Positions 43,498-45,753 of a stretch of DNA of 45,753 bases are shown here, piece after piece. The notes under the pieces were generated by a model. It did not search any database and was not told where the DNA came from. It was given only the letters and a program-made list of their open reading frames with translations. The translations under genes were made by a program, and so were the position numbers. The stretch is from an uncultured Verrucomicrobiota bacterium. GTDB lineage: Bacteria; Verrucomicrobiota; Kiritimatiellia; CAIQIC01; Lenti-01. The stretch is from the NCBI GenBank assembly GCA_937872095.1, contig CALMNW010000078.1, forward strand, positions 1-45,753, written 5' to 3'. The number at the start of each line of letters is the position of its first letter. The first letter of the stretch is position 1.

Positions 43498-44451
43498 TCA
43501 GGCGCTGGTCGGGGGCGGGGTTTCGCCCTGCATTTCCAGCAGGCGGCGGATGCGTTCTTCGGTCGGCGGATGTGTGCCGAAAACGGAAAACGAACCGGCG
43601 GCGGCGAGAGGATTGATGATGTACATCGGCGAGACCACGCGATTGACGGGGATCTTTTTCGCTTCCTGCTGCGAGGCGATTTTGCGCAGCGCGTTGGCGA
43701 GTCCGGCGGGATAGCGCGTGTATTGCGCGGACGATGCGTCGGCGAGAAATTCGCGCTGGCGCGAGCACGCGAAATAGAGCAGGCGCGCGACAAGCGGCGC
43801 GAGAATCGCCAGCACCAGCGCGGCGATCATCAGGATCGCCGTCGCGCCGCCGCCGTTTTTTCCGGACGAGCGGCGGCGGCTTCCGCCGCCCCAGAACATC
43901 ATGCGCATGCCGGCATCGGCGAGGAGCACGATCGCGCCGAGCGTCACGCCCGCGAGCGTCATGAACAGCGTGTCGCGGTTGGAAATATGCCCGAGCTCGT
44001 GCGCGATCACGCCTTGCAATTCGTCGCGGCCCAGACGTTCGAGCAGGCCCGTGGTGACGGCCACGCAGGCGCGTTCGGAATTGAGTCCGACGGCGAACGC
44101 GTTGGGCACGGGCGCGTCGATGATGAACACGCGCGGCATTGCGGGCAACGCCGCGGCGATGCGCATTTCCTCGACGACGTTGTAGAGTTGCGGCGCGTCG
44201 TCGTGCGACACTTCGCGCGCGTTTGCGGAGGCCAGCAAAACGGATTCGCCGCCCAGCATGTTGACGAGCAACAACACGCCCCAGACGCAGAGGCCGACGA
44301 AGGCGCCGAAATAGGCCGTCTGGGGCTTGCCGCCCAGCAGAAATCCGAGCGCCATTCCCATGAGCGCGAGCAAGGCCGCCAAGGTGGCGATCAGCAGGGC
44401 GGATCGACGCTTGTTGGCCTCAATGGCCTCCCACATCCCAGGACCGCTCAT
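43498..44451 (-). CDS. htpX: M48 family membrane metallopeptidase, HtpX-like
   Basis: A 317-residue integral membrane protease. Two hydrophobic helices come early (about 17-70), then the zinc motif HELGH (H151, E152, H155) within VIAHELGHISNRD, two more helices, and the downstream glutamate in RQREFLADASSAQYT. The end GTHPPTEERIRRLLEMQ is characteristic of HtpX. It degrades misfolded membrane proteins on the cytoplasmic side. The start at 44451 (MSGPGMWEAIEANKRR) is preferred over 44523; an ATG at 44436 is also possible, and no strong Shine-Dalgarno separates them. lemA is 34 bases upstream on the same strand, a pairing seen in many bacteria. Confidence 0.93.
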   Translation of the reverse strand: MSGPGMWEAIEANKRRSALLIATLAALLALMGMALGFLLGGKPQTAYFGAFVGLCVWGVLLLVNMLGGESVLLASANAREVSHDDAPQLYNVVEEMRIAAALPAMPRVFIIDAPVPNAFAVGLNSERACVAVTTGLLERLGRDELQGVIAHELGHISNRDTLFMTLAGVTLGAIVLLADAGMRMMFWGGGSRRRSSGKNGGGATAILMIAALVLAILAPLVARLLYFACSRQREFLADASSAQYTRYPAGLANALRKIASQQEAKKIPVNRVVSPMYIINPLAAAGSFSVFGTHPPTEERIRRLLEMQGETPPPTSA

Positions 44452-44485
44452 GGAGTTGCGTTTCTCTAGCGCCGAACGGGGCAAT

Positions 44486-45040
44486 CTAGAACTTGACCTG
44501 CGGAACGGCGCGTTCGGCGGCATCCGTCAGTTCGAACAGCTCCCGTTTGGAGAAGCCGGCGGGACCTGCAACCAGATTGGCGGGAATGGTTTGGATGCGG
44601 GAGTTGTAGCGCGTGACGCTGTCGTTGTAGGCTTGGCGGGCGAAGGAAATCTTGTTTTCGGTGGACGAAAGTTCTTCTTGCAGAGCGAGAAAGTTCTGCG
44701 AGGCCTTGAGATCCGGATAGCGTTCGACGTTGACCATGAGGCCGTGCAGCGCGCCGGAAAGCGCGGCTTCGGCCTGACCGGCCTGGGCCGGGCCTTTTGC
44801 GCTCATCGCCTCGGCGCGGGCTTTGGTGATGGCCTCGAGCGTGCCGCGTTCGTGGGCCATGTAGCCCTTGACGGTTTCAAGCAGATTGGGAATGAGATCG
44901 TGGCGCCGCTTGAGCTGCACGTCGATCTGCGCCCACGCGTTGTCCACGTAGTTGCGCAAATGCACGAGACCGTTGTAGATCGACACGAACCACAGCACCA
45001 GTGCGGCCAAAATACCCAGAAAAACGAACAACGGAGCCAT
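44486..45040 (-). CDS. lemA: LemA family protein
   Basis: A 184-residue protein with one N-terminal membrane helix (PLFVFLGILAALVLWFVSIY) and a helical cytoplasmic or periplasmic part with the LemA signature: NAWAQIDVQLKRRHDLIPNL, ETVKGYMAHERGTLEAITKA, YPDLKAS and ENKISFARQAYNDSV. The start at 45040 has AAGGA at the right distance; a longer frame from 45172 is not favoured. It lies in front of htpX, probably in one operon. The molecular role of LemA is not well established; its pairing with HtpX suggests membrane protein quality control. Confidence 0.93.
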   Translation of the reverse strand: MAPLFVFLGILAALVLWFVSIYNGLVHLRNYVDNAWAQIDVQLKRRHDLIPNLLETVKGYMAHERGTLEAITKARAEAMSAKGPAQAGQAEAALSGALHGLMVNVERYPDLKASQNFLALQEELSSTENKISFARQAYNDSVTRYNSRIQTIPANLVAGPAGFSKRELFELTDAAERAVPQVKF

Positions 45041-45092
45041 GATGAATTCCTTTCGCAAGCGCACGCGACATGCCTGCGCAACGTCGATTGCA

Positions 45093-45120
45093 AGCATACG
45101 CACGCGTGCCGGAAACGCAA
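45093..45120 (-). promoter_or_regulatory. Predicted promoter of lemA-htpX
   Basis: On the minus strand TTGCGT (45120-45115), 16 bases, TATGCT (45098-45093), about 52 bases before the lemA start. The match is moderate. Confidence 0.35.
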
Positions 45121-45265
45121 GCGACGAGAACGAAAACGACGAATAAAATGGATGCCGCGAGAGTCCGCCCAACGAGAAAAGACATTTTAGCCGAAAAAAC
45201 CATCCTCATTTTGACCAATAAAATCGGGCCTTTTGAGAAAAATGAAAATTTTTTCAAAAAAGAGG

Positions 45266-45294
45266 TTGACGGAAGCGGGCCCTCCGCGTAATCT
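45266..45294 (+). promoter_or_regulatory. rRNA operon promoter P1 with upstream AT tract
   Basis: TTGACG (45266-45271), 17 bases, TAATCT (45289-45294). An AT-rich tract (GAAAATTTTTTCAAAAAA, 45244-45261) lies directly upstream, as expected for an UP element of a strong rRNA promoter. Confidence 0.65.
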
Positions 45295-45376
45295 CCCCTC
45301 CACTTGAATGAATTGTGTCGCGAGAGCGGCAGATGAAGTGAGAGTTTGGTTCTGTTAAAAAATGTGATTTGACCGC

Positions 45377-45405
45377 TTGACAAATAAGCCAGTCGCGGTT
45401 TAGAT
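45377..45405 (+). promoter_or_regulatory. rRNA operon promoter P2
   Basis: TTGACA (45377-45382), 17 bases, TTAGAT (45400-45405). The start would be near 45412, about 280 bases before the 16S gene, leaving room for a processed leader. Confidence 0.75.
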
Positions 45406-45426
45406 TACGCAGGATCAATTAAGCGA

Positions 45427-45522
45427 GCGAGGTTACTCGCCGCTGCGCGTTTCCGAAGGCCCTTGAACGAATAGGGAAAGGGCAACGGGGACTTTGCGCG
45501 TTTTTGTTCTTTTGAAAACGGA
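45427..45522 (+). promoter_or_regulatory. rRNA leader: boxB-like hairpin and boxA-like motif
   Basis: GCGAG-GTTA-CTCGC (45427-45440) is a small perfect hairpin shortly after the P2 start. TTGTTCTTTTGAAAA, at about 45508-45522, resembles boxA antitermination elements. The rest of the leader up to 45693 is AT-richer and encodes no protein. Confidence 0.45.
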
Positions 45523-45693
45523 ATAAACATTCATGTAACACCGCTTCGAATCAGAAGTGGTGTGGTAAGTACAAACAGCTTGTGTTGAGTCTATAAGTTA
45601 ATTCTTAAGATCGGGTCGGTTTCCTAAAGCCGGCCTGTCGATAAGGATCAGCAAACTCGGACCGGCGGGCAACCGACGGTTTGAACCCATATT

Positions 45694-45753
45694 CATATGG
45701 AGAGTTTGATCCTGGCTCAGAACGAACGCTGGCGGCGTGGATTAGGCATGCAA
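45694..45753 (+). rRNA. rrs: 16S ribosomal RNA, 5' end (truncated by window edge)
   Basis: AGAGTTTGATCCTGGCTCAG, the universal 16S start (27F site), is at 45701-45720, which places base 1 near 45694. The next bases (GAACGCTGGCGGCGTGGATT, AGGCATGCAA) fit PVC-group bacteria. Only about 60 bases are in the window. Confidence 0.97.

Overview
The window is high-GC DNA from what looks like a Kiritimatiellota/Verrucomicrobiota-type (PVC group) bacterium. The evidence is the 5' end of a 16S rRNA gene at the right edge, whose first bases (GGCGGCGTGGATTAGGCATG) fit that group, and several large secreted proteins with calcium-binding (thrombospondin type 3-like) repeats followed by a common C-terminal sandwich domain, a style typical of those phyla. 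The assignment is an inference; the full 16S gene would settle it. The left edge is the 3' end of a tRNA-Ser.

Layout. 0-1.2 kb: tRNA-Ser end, an NTF2-like protein, and a broken copy of the 3' end of a methyltransferase gene. 1.2-9.7 kb: two consecutive secreted GH13 alpha-amylase-type enzymes with starch-binding repeats. 9.7-11.8 kb: the intact methyltransferase and an ammonium transporter. 11.9-16.5 kb: a 1521-residue secreted protein that joins an HExxH metallopeptidase-like domain to a von Willebrand A domain, recalling animal CLCA proteins. 16.5-24.6 kb: an accessory region holding a serine hydrolase flanked by a 32-bp exact direct repeat, an orphan DUF2235 lipase, an XRE/ImmA regulator-protease pair with two tandem operator palindromes, a small lipoprotein, and an AT-richer two-gene operon encoding a TIR/deoxyribosyltransferase-like protein with a winged helix plus an unrecognised protein. 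Copies of a 42-bp repeat with a terminator-like hairpin lie at the cassette borders between 21.2 and 23.2 kb. 24.8-33.7 kb: an unknown secreted protein, a YgfK-type oxidoreductase, a tandem winged-helix regulator with a 20-bp perfect palindrome, a PAP2 phosphatase, a DEAD-box helicase and a DUF218 protein. 33.7-45 kb: more housekeeping in character, with two Hsp20 genes, glgB, a C-terminal processing protease, tsaD, a GT-C glycosyltransferase, a beta-helix exported protein, htpX and lemA. 45.2-45.75 kb: tandem rRNA promoters, leader and start of rrs.

How the genes may work together. The two amylases are likely to degrade starch or glycogen outside the cytoplasm, while glgB builds intracellular glycogen; nothing in the sequence links their regulation. 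LemA and HtpX, the Hsp20 pair and the processing protease form a protein-quality theme. The most unusual part is 16.5-24.6 kb, where independent small modules are separated by related repeats; I read it as a possible defence or stress island that grew by cassette-like insertion.

Limits: all functional calls come from reading the sequence. No database search, structure prediction or composition calculation was run.
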